Positions 15,807-24,137 are shown, counted from the first letter of the stretch. The stretch: DNA of 48,938 bases from an uncultured Lachnospiraceae bacterium (GCA_946549035.1 CAMNQH010000023.1:1-48938), one strand, 5' to 3'. Notes: generated by a model not told the origin, from the sequence alone. A program made the numbers and translations.

Positions 15807-17009
15807 ATGATTAAAATAGCGTTATTAGGTTACGGTACGATAGGATCCGGCGTAGCAGAAGTACTTCAGATCAACCAGGAGAGCATTGCCAAACGGGCCG
15901 GTGAAGAGATTGAAGTAAAATATGTGTTAGATAAGCGGGACTTTCCCGGAGATCCCATTCAGCCAAAGGTGGTGCATGATTATGATGTGATTGTGTCGGA
16001 TCCGGAAGTCCAGGTGGTGGTAGAGGCCATGGGAGGCGTAGAGCCGGCGTATACCTTTGTAAAAGGAGCCCTTTTAGCTGGAAAAAGCGTAACGACGTCT
16101 AACAAAGCGTTGGTGGCCAAACATGGAGCCGAGCTTTTGGCCATTGCAAAGGAACAGAATATCCACTTTTTATTTGAAGCCAGCGTAGGGGGCGGCATTC
16201 CGATTATCCGTCCCTTGAATTCCTCTTTAACCGCGGATGAAGTGGAAGAAATCACGGGAATCCTCAATGGGACGACTAATTATATGCTGACGAAGATGAC
16301 CTTTGAAGGATTGGATTTTCAAGACGTGCTAAAAGACGCCCAGGCCAGAGGATATGCGGAGGCAGATCCTACGGCGGATATTGAAGGCCAGGACGCCTGC
16401 CGTAAGATAGCCATTTTGACGTCTTTGGTGTGCGGACAGCAGGTGGAGTTTGAGGATATTTATACGGAAGGAATTACAAAAATTTCTCCCACAGATATTC
16501 AGTATGCCAAAGCCATGAACCGGGTGATTAAACTGTTGGCAACCAGTAAGAAGGCAGGCGACAGCTATTGCGCCATGGTATGTCCTATGATGCTGCCCAC
16601 GGAACATCCATTGTATAGTGTCAACGATGTGTTTAACGGGATTTTTGTCCGCGGGAACGTACTGGGAGACGCTATGTTTTACGGTAGCGGGGCAGGAAAG
16701 CTTCCCACTGCCAGCGCAGTAGTGGCGGATATTGTGGATATTGTAAAGAACCGGGGCAGGAATATTATGACTGCCTGGAGTTCTACAAAACTTCCTCTGT
16801 TAGATCGCAAAAAAGCCATAAACCGCTTTTTCCTACGTACGTCGGATTCCCAGGAACAGATTCTGGAGCTTTTTGAGGGAGCAGAACTCATAAAGATACC
16901 GGGAATTGTTGGGGAGACGGGCGTATTGACCAAAGCTATGACAGAGGAAGAATATGATTATAAAGCGGCGAAGCTAAGCAATGTAATTCAGATGATTCGT
17001 GTTGCATAA
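15807..17009 (+). CDS. hom: Homoserine dehydrogenase
   Basis: 400-aa enzyme reducing aspartate-semialdehyde to homoserine with NAD(P)H, the branch step toward threonine and methionine. It shows an N-terminal Rossmann motif (LLGYGTIGSGVAEVL), the nucleotide/substrate region TSNKALVAKHG, and the catalytic-domain signature GILNGTTNYMLTKM with ARGYAEADPTADIEGQDACRKI. A short C-terminal ACT-like region (about 345-400) may mediate feedback. Second gene of the operon, with AGGGAGTAGGCAA before the ATG; the ApgM-like gene follows 23 bp downstream. Confidence 0.95.
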   Translation: MIKIALLGYGTIGSGVAEVLQINQESIAKRAGEEIEVKYVLDKRDFPGDPIQPKVVHDYDVIVSDPEVQVVVEAMGGVEPAYTFVKGALLAGKSVTTSNKALVAKHGAELLAIAKEQNIHFLFEASVGGGIPIIRPLNSSLTADEVEEITGILNGTTNYMLTKMTFEGLDFQDVLKDAQARGYAEADPTADIEGQDACRKIAILTSLVCGQQVEFEDIYTEGITKISPTDIQYAKAMNRVIKLLATSKKAGDSYCAMVCPMMLPTEHPLYSVNDVFNGIFVRGNVLGDAMFYGSGAGKLPTASAVVADIVDIVKNRGRNIMTAWSSTKLPLLDRKKAINRFFLRTSDSQEQILELFEGAELIKIPGIVGETGVLTKAMTEEEYDYKAAKLSNVIQMIRVA

Positions 17010-17032
17010 GGTTTGACAGAATAGAGGTTACC

Positions 17033-18229
17033 ATGAAATATGTGATTGTGTTAGGGGACGGTATGGCAGACCGTCCTCTGGAGAGTTTGGGAGGCAAGAC
17101 GCCTTTGGAATATGCGTCTACCCCGGTATTGGATGAACTGGCAAAAAAAAGTGAGATCGGTATGGTACATACGATTCCGGAGGGAATGAAGCCCGGCAGC
17201 GATACCGCCAATTTGTCAGTGCTGGGTTATGACCCCAAGGTGTATTATACCGGACGGTCCCCCCTGGAAGCTTTAAGCATCGGGGTAAAAATGAAGCCGG
17301 AGGATGTGGCCCTCCGCTGCAATTTGGTCACACTCTCAGAAGAAGAGGAATATTATGAAGAGAAAACAATCATAGACCACAGCTCAGACGAGATCAGTAC
17401 CCAGGAGGCTGCAGAGCTTTTGGAGGCGGTGCGCACCCAGTTGGAGACCGAAGAATATAAATTTTATCCGGGCACTAGTTACCGTCATCTTCTAATCTGG
17501 GATCATGGGCAGGTACAGGAGCTGGTTCAGCCGCATGATGTGCTGGGGCAGACCATTGGAGGTCATTTGCCCAAAGATCCGGCGCTGAAAGAAATGATGA
17601 AAAGAAGCTATGAAATTTTAGTGAATCATCCTATTAATATTGCCCGGAAGGAACGTGGGGAGAACCCGGCCAATTCCTGCTGGTTTTGGGGAGCGGGGAC
17701 GCCTCCGGCCTTAAGCTCCTTTGAGGAAAAAAAGCATTTCCGGGGAGCCATGGTTTCTGCAGTGGATCTGTTGAAGGGAATCGCCCTTGGGGCTTCTATG
17801 AAGGTGGTGGCTGTAAAAGGGGCAACCGGCGGGCTTCACACCAATTATGAAGGAAAAGCCCAGGCGGCAGTAGAGGTCCTGACCAAGGAAGGATATGATT
17901 TTGTCTATGTGCATGTGGAGGCGCCTGATGAGATGGGCCACCAGGGAAGCGTGGAGAAAAAGGTACAGGCAATCGAATATTTGGATGGCCGCGTCATCGG
18001 TCCTATCTTAGAGGGACTGAAAGCGGCGGGAGAACAATTCCGCCTTTTGGTGCTGCCGGATCATCCCACGCCTATTGCGATTCGTACTCATACTGGAGAA
18101 GACGTCCCTTACCTGCTCTTTGACAGCAGGACGCCCCAGAATCATAACTGGAGTTATAATGAGAAGGAAGCGGCAAAAAGCGGCCGTTTGATTTCTAAGG
18201 GACATGAGCTGATAGATTATTTGATCTAG
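17033..18229 (+). CDS. ApgM-type phosphoglycerate mutase family; possible homoserine kinase
   Basis: 398-aa member of the alkaline-phosphatase superfamily, archaeal-type 2,3-bisphosphoglycerate-independent phosphoglycerate mutase branch. Metal and catalytic segments visible are GDGMAD at the N-terminus, GSDTANLSVLGYDP (with the nucleophile Ser), HVEAPDEMGHQG and LPDHPTPIAIRTHTG. Its place between homoserine dehydrogenase and aspartate kinase, with no thrB in view, suggests it may phosphorylate homoserine instead of acting in glycolysis. That reassignment is inference from context and from comparative-genomics proposals for this branch. The gaps are 23 bp to hom and 9 bp to lysC. Confidence 0.85.
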   Translation: MKYVIVLGDGMADRPLESLGGKTPLEYASTPVLDELAKKSEIGMVHTIPEGMKPGSDTANLSVLGYDPKVYYTGRSPLEALSIGVKMKPEDVALRCNLVTLSEEEEYYEEKTIIDHSSDEISTQEAAELLEAVRTQLETEEYKFYPGTSYRHLLIWDHGQVQELVQPHDVLGQTIGGHLPKDPALKEMMKRSYEILVNHPINIARKERGENPANSCWFWGAGTPPALSSFEEKKHFRGAMVSAVDLLKGIALGASMKVVAVKGATGGLHTNYEGKAQAAVEVLTKEGYDFVYVHVEAPDEMGHQGSVEKKVQAIEYLDGRVIGPILEGLKAAGEQFRLLVLPDHPTPIAIRTHTGEDVPYLLFDSRTPQNHNWSYNEKEAAKSGRLISKGHELIDYLI

Positions 18230-18238
18230 GAGGATCCT

Positions 18239-19444
18239 ATGCTTATTGTAAAGAAATTCGGCGGAAGCTCCGTGGCGGATAAGGAAAAAATCTACCATGT
18301 GGCCCAGCGCTGCATAGAGGATTACCAAAAGGGAAACGAGGTAGTGGTGGTGCTTTCCGCTATGGGAAAAACAACAGACAAGTTAATTGAACTGGCAAAA
18401 GAGATGGCTCCCAATCCCTCCAAACGTGAGTTGGATATGTTGCTGGCCACGGGAGAGCAGACCTCCGTGGCCTGTATGGCTATGGCCATGGGAGCTTTGG
18501 GAGTGCCCTGCGTTTCCTTAAATGCATTCCAGGTGGCAATGCATACCACGTCCACTTACGGTAGCGCAAGGTTTAAACGGATTGATTCCCAAAGGATCCG
18601 CCACGAACTGGACAGCAAGAAGATTGTGATTGTTACGGGATTTCAGGGAATGAATAAATATGACGATGTGACGACGCTGGGCCGGGGAGGCTCGGATACT
18701 ACGGCAGTTGCATTGGCAGCCGCGTTGAAGGCGGACGCCTGTGAAATTTATACAGATGTGGAAGGAATCTACACTGGTGATCCCAGAGTTGTGCCGAATG
18801 CAAAGAAATTAAAAGAAATCACCTATGACGAAATGCTGGAGCTGGCTACTCTGGGAGCAAAAGTGCTCCATAACCGTTCCGTGGAAGTGGCTAAAAAATA
18901 TGGCGTTCAGTTGGTGGTGCGTTCCAGCTTGAACACGGCGGAAGGAACCATTGTAAAGGAGGAAGTTGACGTGGAGAGTATGCTCATCAGCGGAGTGGCA
19001 GTAGATAAGAATACGGCCCGCATTGCAGTCATTGGTGTGAAGGACGTGCCAGGTACTGCATTTAAGATTTTTAATTTGCTGGGAAAACACAATATCAATG
19101 TAGACATTATTATCCAGTCCATCGGAAGAGAAGGCACGAAAGACATTTCCTTTACCGTTGCCAGAGATGACGTTTCGGAAGTCATTGCTCTTTTAGAAGA
19201 GAATAAGAGCAGAATTACGGCTCAGAGAATTGAAAAAGACGAAACTGTTGCAAAAGTGTCCGTGGTGGGAGCCGGGATGCAGTCGAATCCGGGCGTAGCG
19301 GCTAAAATGTTTGAAGCCATTTACAATGCCGGAATTAATATTCGTATGATTGCAACGTCAGAAATCCGTGTTACAGTACTTTTGGATGAGGCGGACGCCG
19401 ATAATGCCATGCGGGCCGTGCACGATCGTTTTATTGAATATTAG
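18239..19444 (+). CDS. lysC: Aspartate kinase
   Basis: 401-aa enzyme phosphorylating L-aspartate, the first step of the aspartate family of amino acids. It has the N-terminal kinase motif KKFGGSSVAD, the GRGGSDTTAVALAAALKAD nucleotide loop, IYTDVEGIYTGDPR, and two C-terminal ACT domains (about residues 265-330 and 340-401, with VPGTAFKIFNLLGKHNINVD and NPGVAAKMFEAIYNAGINI), the site of lysine/threonine feedback. Start preceded by AGGAGGATCCT. Last gene of the operon, closed by a long hairpin. Confidence 0.95.
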   Translation: MLIVKKFGGSSVADKEKIYHVAQRCIEDYQKGNEVVVVLSAMGKTTDKLIELAKEMAPNPSKRELDMLLATGEQTSVACMAMAMGALGVPCVSLNAFQVAMHTTSTYGSARFKRIDSQRIRHELDSKKIVIVTGFQGMNKYDDVTTLGRGGSDTTAVALAAALKADACEIYTDVEGIYTGDPRVVPNAKKLKEITYDEMLELATLGAKVLHNRSVEVAKKYGVQLVVRSSLNTAEGTIVKEEVDVESMLISGVAVDKNTARIAVIGVKDVPGTAFKIFNLLGKHNINVDIIIQSIGREGTKDISFTVARDDVSEVIALLEENKSRITAQRIEKDETVAKVSVVGAGMQSNPGVAAKMFEAIYNAGINIRMIATSEIRVTVLLDEADADNAMRAVHDRFIEY

Positions 19445-19487
19445 ATTTGGGTACAGATTACGAGAACCTTTCATATAGATGTAAATG

Positions 19488-19548
19488 AAATACCCCGCTG
19501 CAAGCAACGGCATTTAAAACTTGCAACGTTGCTTGCAGCGGGGTATTT
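19488..19548. terminator. Long hairpin, probable bidirectional terminator
   Basis: A perfect 22-bp inverted repeat (AAATACCCCGCTGCAAGC... 19488-19509; mirror at 19527-19548) around a 17-base loop lies between convergent lysC and the DUF975 gene. T-runs on either side are short (ATTTGGTCTTT and its mirror), but the stem is very strong. Confidence 0.75.
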
Positions 19549-19565
19549 GGTCTTTGCGGTCCTTG

Positions 19566-20300
19566 TCAAACGTCATGTAAACACGGTTGTTTTTCTCTAT
19601 GCTGGGTGACGTCCAGATAAAAGGTAACTGTAACCTGGGTGATATAAGGGCCTATCCAAAGGTATCCGATATAACAGCTAAACATACATAATATCATCCA
19701 TCCAAGAAAGCTTAGCTGAATATAAAACAGACGTCCTTTCTGGCCCTCCATGAGTCTGGCGCTGGTGTGAAACGCTTCTAAGGTTCCCATAGAGGGATGA
19801 TCAATCAAAAGGGGCAGCACCAAGGCAAATTGTAAGGTCAGCCATATGGCCAGTACCGTTCCCCCAAGAATCAGACAAATGCTGAAAAGGAAAACAGGAA
19901 CCATAGTTTGAGGAATCAAAAGCAGGCAGACAGTACCGGGAGTTACACATCCGAAGCTGATAGCTGCCAGAATCAAAGCGCTTAGTAAAAAACGATCCGG
20001 GTAATTCCGAAATCCATAGAACAGATCCGAAAAGGCGGGCGTTTCCTTTCGGGCCAGGCCCATATGAATCCGAAGCAGCCCCACGGAGAGCACCGTAGCC
20101 AGAAGACTGACCATAATGCCGGCAATTTCGTAAATAATCAGCATATGTGTGGAATAACTCAAGTTCAAAATTATGCTAAAGGGCATGATAATAACGCTGG
20201 TGATCAGCCCCGTAATCATCATGGCCCCCATAGGAAGCCCGTAGTGACCTTGTAGATTTCCCCGGGCTTTTCGCTTTAGTTCAGCAGAGGATTGATTCAT
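19566..20300 (-). CDS. DUF975 family membrane protein
   Basis: 244-aa integral membrane protein with about six hydrophobic helices. The N-terminus MNQSSAELKRKARGNLQGHYGLPMGAMM is the DUF975 hallmark (SxxELKxxAR..L.G.y). Other family traits are GLLRIHMGLARKETPAFSDLFYGF and the WLTLQFALVLPLLIDHP segment. No biochemical role is established. The start has TTGGAGATATTGAA upstream. It is transcribed toward lysC and shares the long hairpin as a likely terminator. A 10-bp inverted repeat (20353-20376) of unknown role lies upstream, before the next minus-strand gene ends. Confidence 0.85.
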   Translation of the reverse strand: MNQSSAELKRKARGNLQGHYGLPMGAMMITGLITSVIIMPFSIILNLSYSTHMLIIYEIAGIMVSLLATVLSVGLLRIHMGLARKETPAFSDLFYGFRNYPDRFLLSALILAAISFGCVTPGTVCLLLIPQTMVPVFLFSICLILGGTVLAIWLTLQFALVLPLLIDHPSMGTLEAFHTSARLMEGQKGRLFYIQLSFLGWMILCMFSCYIGYLWIGPYITQVTVTFYLDVTQHREKQPCLHDV

Positions 20301-20419
20301 TTCAATATCTCCAATTCTATATTCCAGTATTGCAATAGAGCTTATTTAAGTATAGGAGTTCCCCAAGGAATTCCTATCAGCTGTTATGAGTTGCCGTCTT
20401 TATCCAAAACCATGAGGAA

Positions 20420-20887
20420 TCAAGCTGCATAATCCACAAACTGTCCCTTTAAGGCGTCTGCCTGCTGCGCTTTCAGATTCTTTACATAAGGATTCTTCTC
20501 GTCCGTATATTTGATGGCGGTGCTGGTAACGCCTCCAGAGACATAAGTGCGCCCGCATTCCGGACAGACAGAAGTTTGGATGGATACAGATGCTCGGACA
20601 ACCTTTCCATTGTCCTGGGCAGCCTTTGTATAAGCGTTGGCCACATGCTCTCCTTCATGAGCCCGGACTGCGCCTGCCGCCGCTTCCGGGGAAATATGGG
20701 CCGCCGCCTTAAAAGACACGTTCTCATTGGAGCCGTCCTGGTATTTCCGATTCTTGCATGTCTGGCATTCCCCAGCGCCTTCTACTTTATCAGAGCGGAG
20801 GCCGGAGGTATTATTTTTCAGGGGATCATTGCCCATAGGGCTGTTATAAAGCCCGTAGTTAGGATATCCTTGAATTCCGTTTATCAT
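20420..20887 (-). CDS. SprA-related putative metalloprotease
   Basis: 155-aa protein with an HExxH zinc-protease motif (His77, Glu78, His81 in RAHEGEHV) and two Cys pairs (Cys41/Cys44 in CQTCKNRKYQDGSN; Cys108/Cys111 in CPECGRTYVSGG). The combination CxxCxxRxYxDGSND, HISPEAA and CPECGRTYVSGG matches the SprA-related family. Their function is largely unknown; a protease or chelating role is a guess from HExxH. The start at 20887 is preferred over the GTG nine bases upstream because AGGCAGG is correctly spaced. No signal peptide is seen. Confidence 0.75.
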   Translation of the reverse strand: MINGIQGYPNYGLYNSPMGNDPLKNNTSGLRSDKVEGAGECQTCKNRKYQDGSNENVSFKAAAHISPEAAAGAVRAHEGEHVANAYTKAAQDNGKVVRASVSIQTSVCPECGRTYVSGGVTSTAIKYTDEKNPYVKNLKAQQADALKGQFVDYAA

Positions 20888-20968
20888 AAGGAACACCTGC
20901 CTTTCTGTGTTATGCTAAGTATAGCATAGAATTTTATATTTTGGAAGAAAAAAGTAAGGGAGATAGCC

Positions 20969-21412
20969 ATGAAAAAAAATGATTGCAACCGGAAAGCAGA
21001 AGAACATGCCCTCTATCTTATGGGATGGGCGGCGCTGCTGCTTCTGGCCTTGGCCGCTCTGGGAATCAGGGTTTGGACGGAGGTTTGGGGCAAAGCGCTG
21101 CCTCCTTGTATGTTACAAAAACTCACCGGCCTGTATTGCCCCGGATGCGGCGGGACCAGAGCAATTATAACGTTGCTGCAGGGGCGTCCGATCATATCCT
21201 TTCTGTATCACCCTCTGGTATTATATACGGCGGTCATAGGAGGATGGTTCATGCTTAGCCACACGATAGAAAAACTATCTAAAGGCAGGCTGCCTATCGG
21301 CATGAGCTACCGGGACGTCTGGATGTGGGGGGCATTGTGTTTGGTGGGGGTTAATTTTGCAGTGAAAAATATCTTGCTTTTTATGGGGATTGATGTGCTG
21401 GGGATGCTTTGA
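20969..21412 (+). CDS. DUF2752 membrane protein
   Basis: 147-aa membrane protein with three to four hydrophobic helices and the DUF2752 signature LYCPGCGGTRAIITLLQGRPIISFLYHPL. The CPGCGGTR loop is conserved but its role is unknown. The start follows AAGGGAGATAGCC. It is divergent from the SprA-related gene and converges on the Uma2 gene with only 24 bp between stops and no clear terminator. Confidence 0.88.
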   Translation: MKKNDCNRKAEEHALYLMGWAALLLLALAALGIRVWTEVWGKALPPCMLQKLTGLYCPGCGGTRAIITLLQGRPIISFLYHPLVLYTAVIGGWFMLSHTIEKLSKGRLPIGMSYRDVWMWGALCLVGVNFAVKNILLFMGIDVLGML

Positions 21413-21436
21413 AATGGGACGTAAGTCCGCCCCAGG

Positions 21437-21988
21437 TTATAGATCCAGTTTCCGGAAATCAATCCATAAATCATCATATATGGTGGCTTTGATGTTATCG
21501 GAAAATGAATAGATAGTAGGAGCTGAATCATGTTCCATATCGTACACCAGGATGGTTTGCTTCATGGGATCTACAATCCAATACTCCCTTACGCCGGCAG
21601 AACGGTATAGGGATAATTTCGTATAGTAGTCCATAGGGCGGCTGCTGGGCGATACAATTTCAATTACCCAGTCAGGAGCTCCGTTGCATCCGCGGTCATT
21701 CAGTTTATTTCTATCACAGATTACGGAGATATCCGGTTCCAGATATTTAGAATCGTCTGCAAATAGAAATACAGCAAAAGGGGAAGGAAAGACTTCGCAT
21801 TCCCCACTCTTTGAGCGAATGTAATTTCCTATTTCCAAATGCAGAAATGATAATATTCTTTGGTGCTTGGTGCTGGGCGGAGCCATATAGTAGATCTGGC
21901 CGTCAATCAGTTCGGCTCTGTTGCCGTCTGGGAGACGGTAGATATCGTCAATCGTATAAAGTTTTTCTTGTGCCGATGCGAGTGTCAT
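21437..21988 (-). CDS. Uma2 family (DUF820) restriction-endonuclease-like protein
   Basis: 183-aa protein with the PD-(D/E)XK-like Uma2 pattern: RAELIDGQIYYMAPPSTKHQ, LEPDISVICDR, DWVIEIVSPSS and REYWIVDP, placing Glu/Asp residues as in the nuclease fold. Uma2 proteins are widespread and often multicopy in some lineages; no defined DNA target is known. The ATG is preceded by AAGGAAGTGCTCCT. A palindromic operator-like sequence lies in its likely promoter (22040-22068). Confidence 0.88.
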   Translation of the reverse strand: MTLASAQEKLYTIDDIYRLPDGNRAELIDGQIYYMAPPSTKHQRILSFLHLEIGNYIRSKSGECEVFPSPFAVFLFADDSKYLEPDISVICDRNKLNDRGCNGAPDWVIEIVSPSSRPMDYYTKLSLYRSAGVREYWIVDPMKQTILVYDMEHDSAPTIYSFSDNIKATIYDDLWIDFRKLDL

Positions 21989-22039
21989 AGGAGCACTTCC
22001 TTTCTTGATGTTTTGTCCCTTTCCCGTTTGAATATAGAC

Positions 22040-22068
22040 AGCGTATCATTTGATACATAGAAAGTCAA
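22040..22068 (-). promoter_or_regulatory. Possible Uma2 promoter with palindromic operator
   Basis: On the minus strand TTGACT (22063-22068), 17 bp, TACGCT (22040-22045). The perfect inverted repeat GTATCATTTGATAC (22043-22056) straddles the -10 and spacer, a position suited to repression. The -10 match is weak. Confidence 0.35.
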
Positions 22069-22121
22069 TCTAAGAATATTCTAATGATTGAATAAAATGA
22101 CAAATTAGAACCACATAACAC

Positions 22122-22150
22122 TTGCATAACTCATAAAAATATGCTATAGT
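22122..22150 (+). promoter_or_regulatory. Promoter of the ABC-F leader
   Basis: TTGCAT (22122-22127), 17 bp, TATAGT (22145-22150); predicted start near 22157, leaving a leader of about 390 nt before the ABC-F gene. Confidence 0.65.
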
Positions 22151-22180
22151 AGCAACAATTATAATGAAAGGCGCATGTTA

Positions 22181-22204
22181 ATGCGATGGTGGGAAAATGA
22201 TTAA
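22181..22204 (+). CDS. Putative leader peptide MRWWEND
   Basis: A 7-codon frame ATG CGA TGG TGG GAA AAT GAT TAA with GAAAGG nine bases upstream, about 25 nt after the predicted transcription start. Short leader frames whose translation stalls under antibiotic are a common sensor in attenuators. Nothing but position and ribosome-binding site supports this one. An overlapping MVGK frame starts at 22186. Confidence 0.35.
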   Translation: MRWWEND

Positions 22205-22463
22205 CAGGTAATCTTTTTGTACGTGCAGACAATAGTAACAAATATTCGAAACATTTATGTTTGGAACGGTCAGTTTGCGTATACCAAGACGAGATTATCT
22301 GTCATATCCCAGTACGGCAATTTGCGGTATAGTCTATTTTTGTAACCATCACTGTGTGAAAAATAGCAATAACCCTGCTTTAAAAGAGCCGGCCAGCTTG
22401 TTTTTATAGTTTCAAAAGAGTGACAAAAAGGCCCGTACCCTCGCCAGGAGACTGATAGAATAG

Positions 22464-22500
22464 GAATCTGTTTTGCAATACGCAAACAGGTTCTTTTTTT
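22464..22500 (+). terminator. Leader terminator upstream of the ABC-F gene
   Basis: Stem GAATCTGTTT / AAACAGGTTC (10 pairs with one G-U), 10-base loop, then CTTTTTTTG. It lies 45 bp before the ABC-F start codon and downstream of the promoter, so it must be bypassed for expression. Confidence 0.85.
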
Positions 22501-22545
22501 GTCTTATGGGAAAGACCGTATATCCAAACAAGGAGGAATTTTATT

Positions 22546-24024
22546 ATGTCAAAAATCAATATCACAGACCTTTCCTTCGCCTACGATAACAGCCCTGACG
22601 ATGTATTTGCCCATGTTACCTTTTTGCTGGACACCGACTGGAAATTAGGCTTTACAGGAAGAAACGGGAGAGGGAAAACTACGTTTTTAAATTTGCTTCA
22701 GGGAAAGTATGAATATACAGGAGAAATCCAGGCAAGCGTCCGGTTCGAATATTTTCCCTATGAAGTTATGGAAGAAGAACAAAATACCATAGATATCTTA
22801 AAAGAGATTGCACCAGACGCCATGGAGTGGGAAATTGACCGGGAATTGTCCCTTTTGGAGGTAAGAGAGGACGTGCTGTATCGTTCCTTTGCCACCTTAT
22901 CTAAGGGAGAGCAGACAAAAGCGTTGCTGGCAGCTCTGTTTTTGAAGGAAAATTGCTTCCTTCTGATTGACGAGCCCACCAATCATTTGGACGTGAAGGG
23001 CCGTGAAGCGCTGGGAAGGTATTTGAATAAGAAAAAAGGCTTTATTTTGGTGTCCCATGATAAGGCGCTGCTGGATTTATGCGTGGATCACATTTTATCC
23101 ATCAATAAGACCAATATTGAAATCCAAAAAGGTAATTTTTCCTCTTGGTGGGAAAACAAACGGCTTCAGGATCAATTTGAGATCAGGCAAAATGATAAAC
23201 TGAAAAAAGATATTCATCGCCTTTCGGCAGCGGCACAACGAAACGCCGCCTGGTCGGATCAGGTGGAGGGCAGTAAATTCGGAGTAAAAAATTCCGGTTC
23301 CAAAATTGACCGGGGGTATGTGGGACACAAAGCGGCAAAAATGATGAAACGCTCTAAGGCTGTGCAAGTAAGGCAGCAGGCAGCCCTAGAAGAGAAGTCC
23401 AAGCTTCTCCATAATATTGAAAACGAAGAAAAGCTTGCGATGTTTCCATTAAAATATCACAGTCATAATCTGGGGGAATTAAAGAACGTCTCTCTTTCTT
23501 ACGACGGAAAAACGGTGTGTGAAAACGTTAGTTTTTCCATCAATCAGGGGGACCGCATTTCTCTGTCCGGCAGAAATGGCAGCGGAAAATCCAGCCTGTT
23601 GAAAGTGCTCTTGGGGGATATGATTTCCTGTCAGGGAGACGTGCGCCTTGGAGCGGGGCTTAAAATTTCCTATGTTTCCCAGGACACTTCCCATCTGCAG
23701 GGGACTTTGTCTGAATATGCAAAGGGATTGAGCATTGAGGAGCATATTTTTAAGTCGGTTCTGCGGAAAATGGATTTTGAACGAGAGCAATTTGAAAAAG
23801 ATATTTCGGATTACAGCCAGGGTCAAAAGAAAAAGGTTTTGATAGCAGGAAGCCTGTGCGAGAAGGCTCACTTGTACATTTGGGACGAACCGTTGAATTT
23901 TGTGGACGTTATATCCCGCATTCAGATCGAAGAGGTGCTGCTGGAATATCAGCCTACGCTGCTGTTTGTGGAACATGATATTTCTTTCAGCAGGCATGTT
24001 GCCACAGCAGTTGTTTCCTTGTAA
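22546..24024 (+). CDS. Lsa-like ABC-F ribosomal protection protein
   Basis: 492-aa soluble ABC-F ATPase with two nucleotide-binding domains and no TM segments. NBD1 has Walker A GRNGRGKTT (about residue 38), signature LSKGEQTK and Walker B LLIDEPTNHLD. A charged linker (about 195-300) contains the basic helical stretch that reaches toward the ribosomal peptidyl-transferase region in this family. NBD2 has Walker A GRNGSGKSS, signature YSQGQKKKVLIAG and the distinctive Walker B LYIWDEPLNFVDV, as in Lsa proteins. Lsa-type members give resistance to lincosamides, streptogramin A and pleuromutilins. The attenuator-like leader fits drug-inducible expression. The actual resistance spectrum cannot be read from sequence. 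Start: AGGAGGAATTTTATT. Confidence 0.88.
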   Translation: MSKINITDLSFAYDNSPDDVFAHVTFLLDTDWKLGFTGRNGRGKTTFLNLLQGKYEYTGEIQASVRFEYFPYEVMEEEQNTIDILKEIAPDAMEWEIDRELSLLEVREDVLYRSFATLSKGEQTKALLAALFLKENCFLLIDEPTNHLDVKGREALGRYLNKKKGFILVSHDKALLDLCVDHILSINKTNIEIQKGNFSSWWENKRLQDQFEIRQNDKLKKDIHRLSAAAQRNAAWSDQVEGSKFGVKNSGSKIDRGYVGHKAAKMMKRSKAVQVRQQAALEEKSKLLHNIENEEKLAMFPLKYHSHNLGELKNVSLSYDGKTVCENVSFSINQGDRISLSGRNGSGKSSLLKVLLGDMISCQGDVRLGAGLKISYVSQDTSHLQGTLSEYAKGLSIEEHIFKSVLRKMDFEREQFEKDISDYSQGQKKKVLIAGSLCEKAHLYIWDEPLNFVDVISRIQIEEVLLEYQPTLLFVEHDISFSRHVATAVVSL

Positions 24025-24120
24025 TAGAGAAATTAAGTTACATTTTTTGGAAAAAGGAACGCATGTGGAACAGCACAGGACTATTTTGGGAACAGTTCAT
24101 CTGTAAAATAGAAGCCAGCC

Positions 24121-24137
24121 AGCAGTTAAAAACTGCT
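24121..24137. promoter_or_regulatory. Small palindrome upstream of acpP
   Basis: AGCAGTT AAA AACTGCT followed by AAAAAAAT, about 30 bp before the acpP start codon. It could be an operator or an mRNA hairpin. It does not match the FapR consensus. I see no convincing promoter in the 140 bp between the ABC-F gene and acpP. Confidence 0.35.

Larger units (their letters stand above)
22157..22545 (+). promoter_or_regulatory. Long leader with probable transcription attenuator
   Basis: The 557 bp between the Uma2 and ABC-F genes hold no convincing long gene on either strand. Downstream of the promoter lies a 7-codon open frame (22181-22204) and, just before the ABC-F ribosome-binding site, an intrinsic terminator (22464-22500). 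The segment GTTTGCGTAT (22273-22282) is perfectly complementary to ATACGCAAAC (22478-22487). The latter covers part of the loop and 3' arm of the terminator, so this long-range pairing would prevent the terminator from forming. Mutually exclusive pairings of this type are typical of antibiotic-induced attenuation upstream of ribosome-protection and methyltransferase genes. Confidence 0.65.

Noticed and set aside
22270-22485. 71-aa open frame on the minus strand inside the ABC-F leader
   Set aside because: It overlaps the attenuator structures, has no ribosome-binding site and no recognisable protein pattern; probably a shadow of structured RNA.
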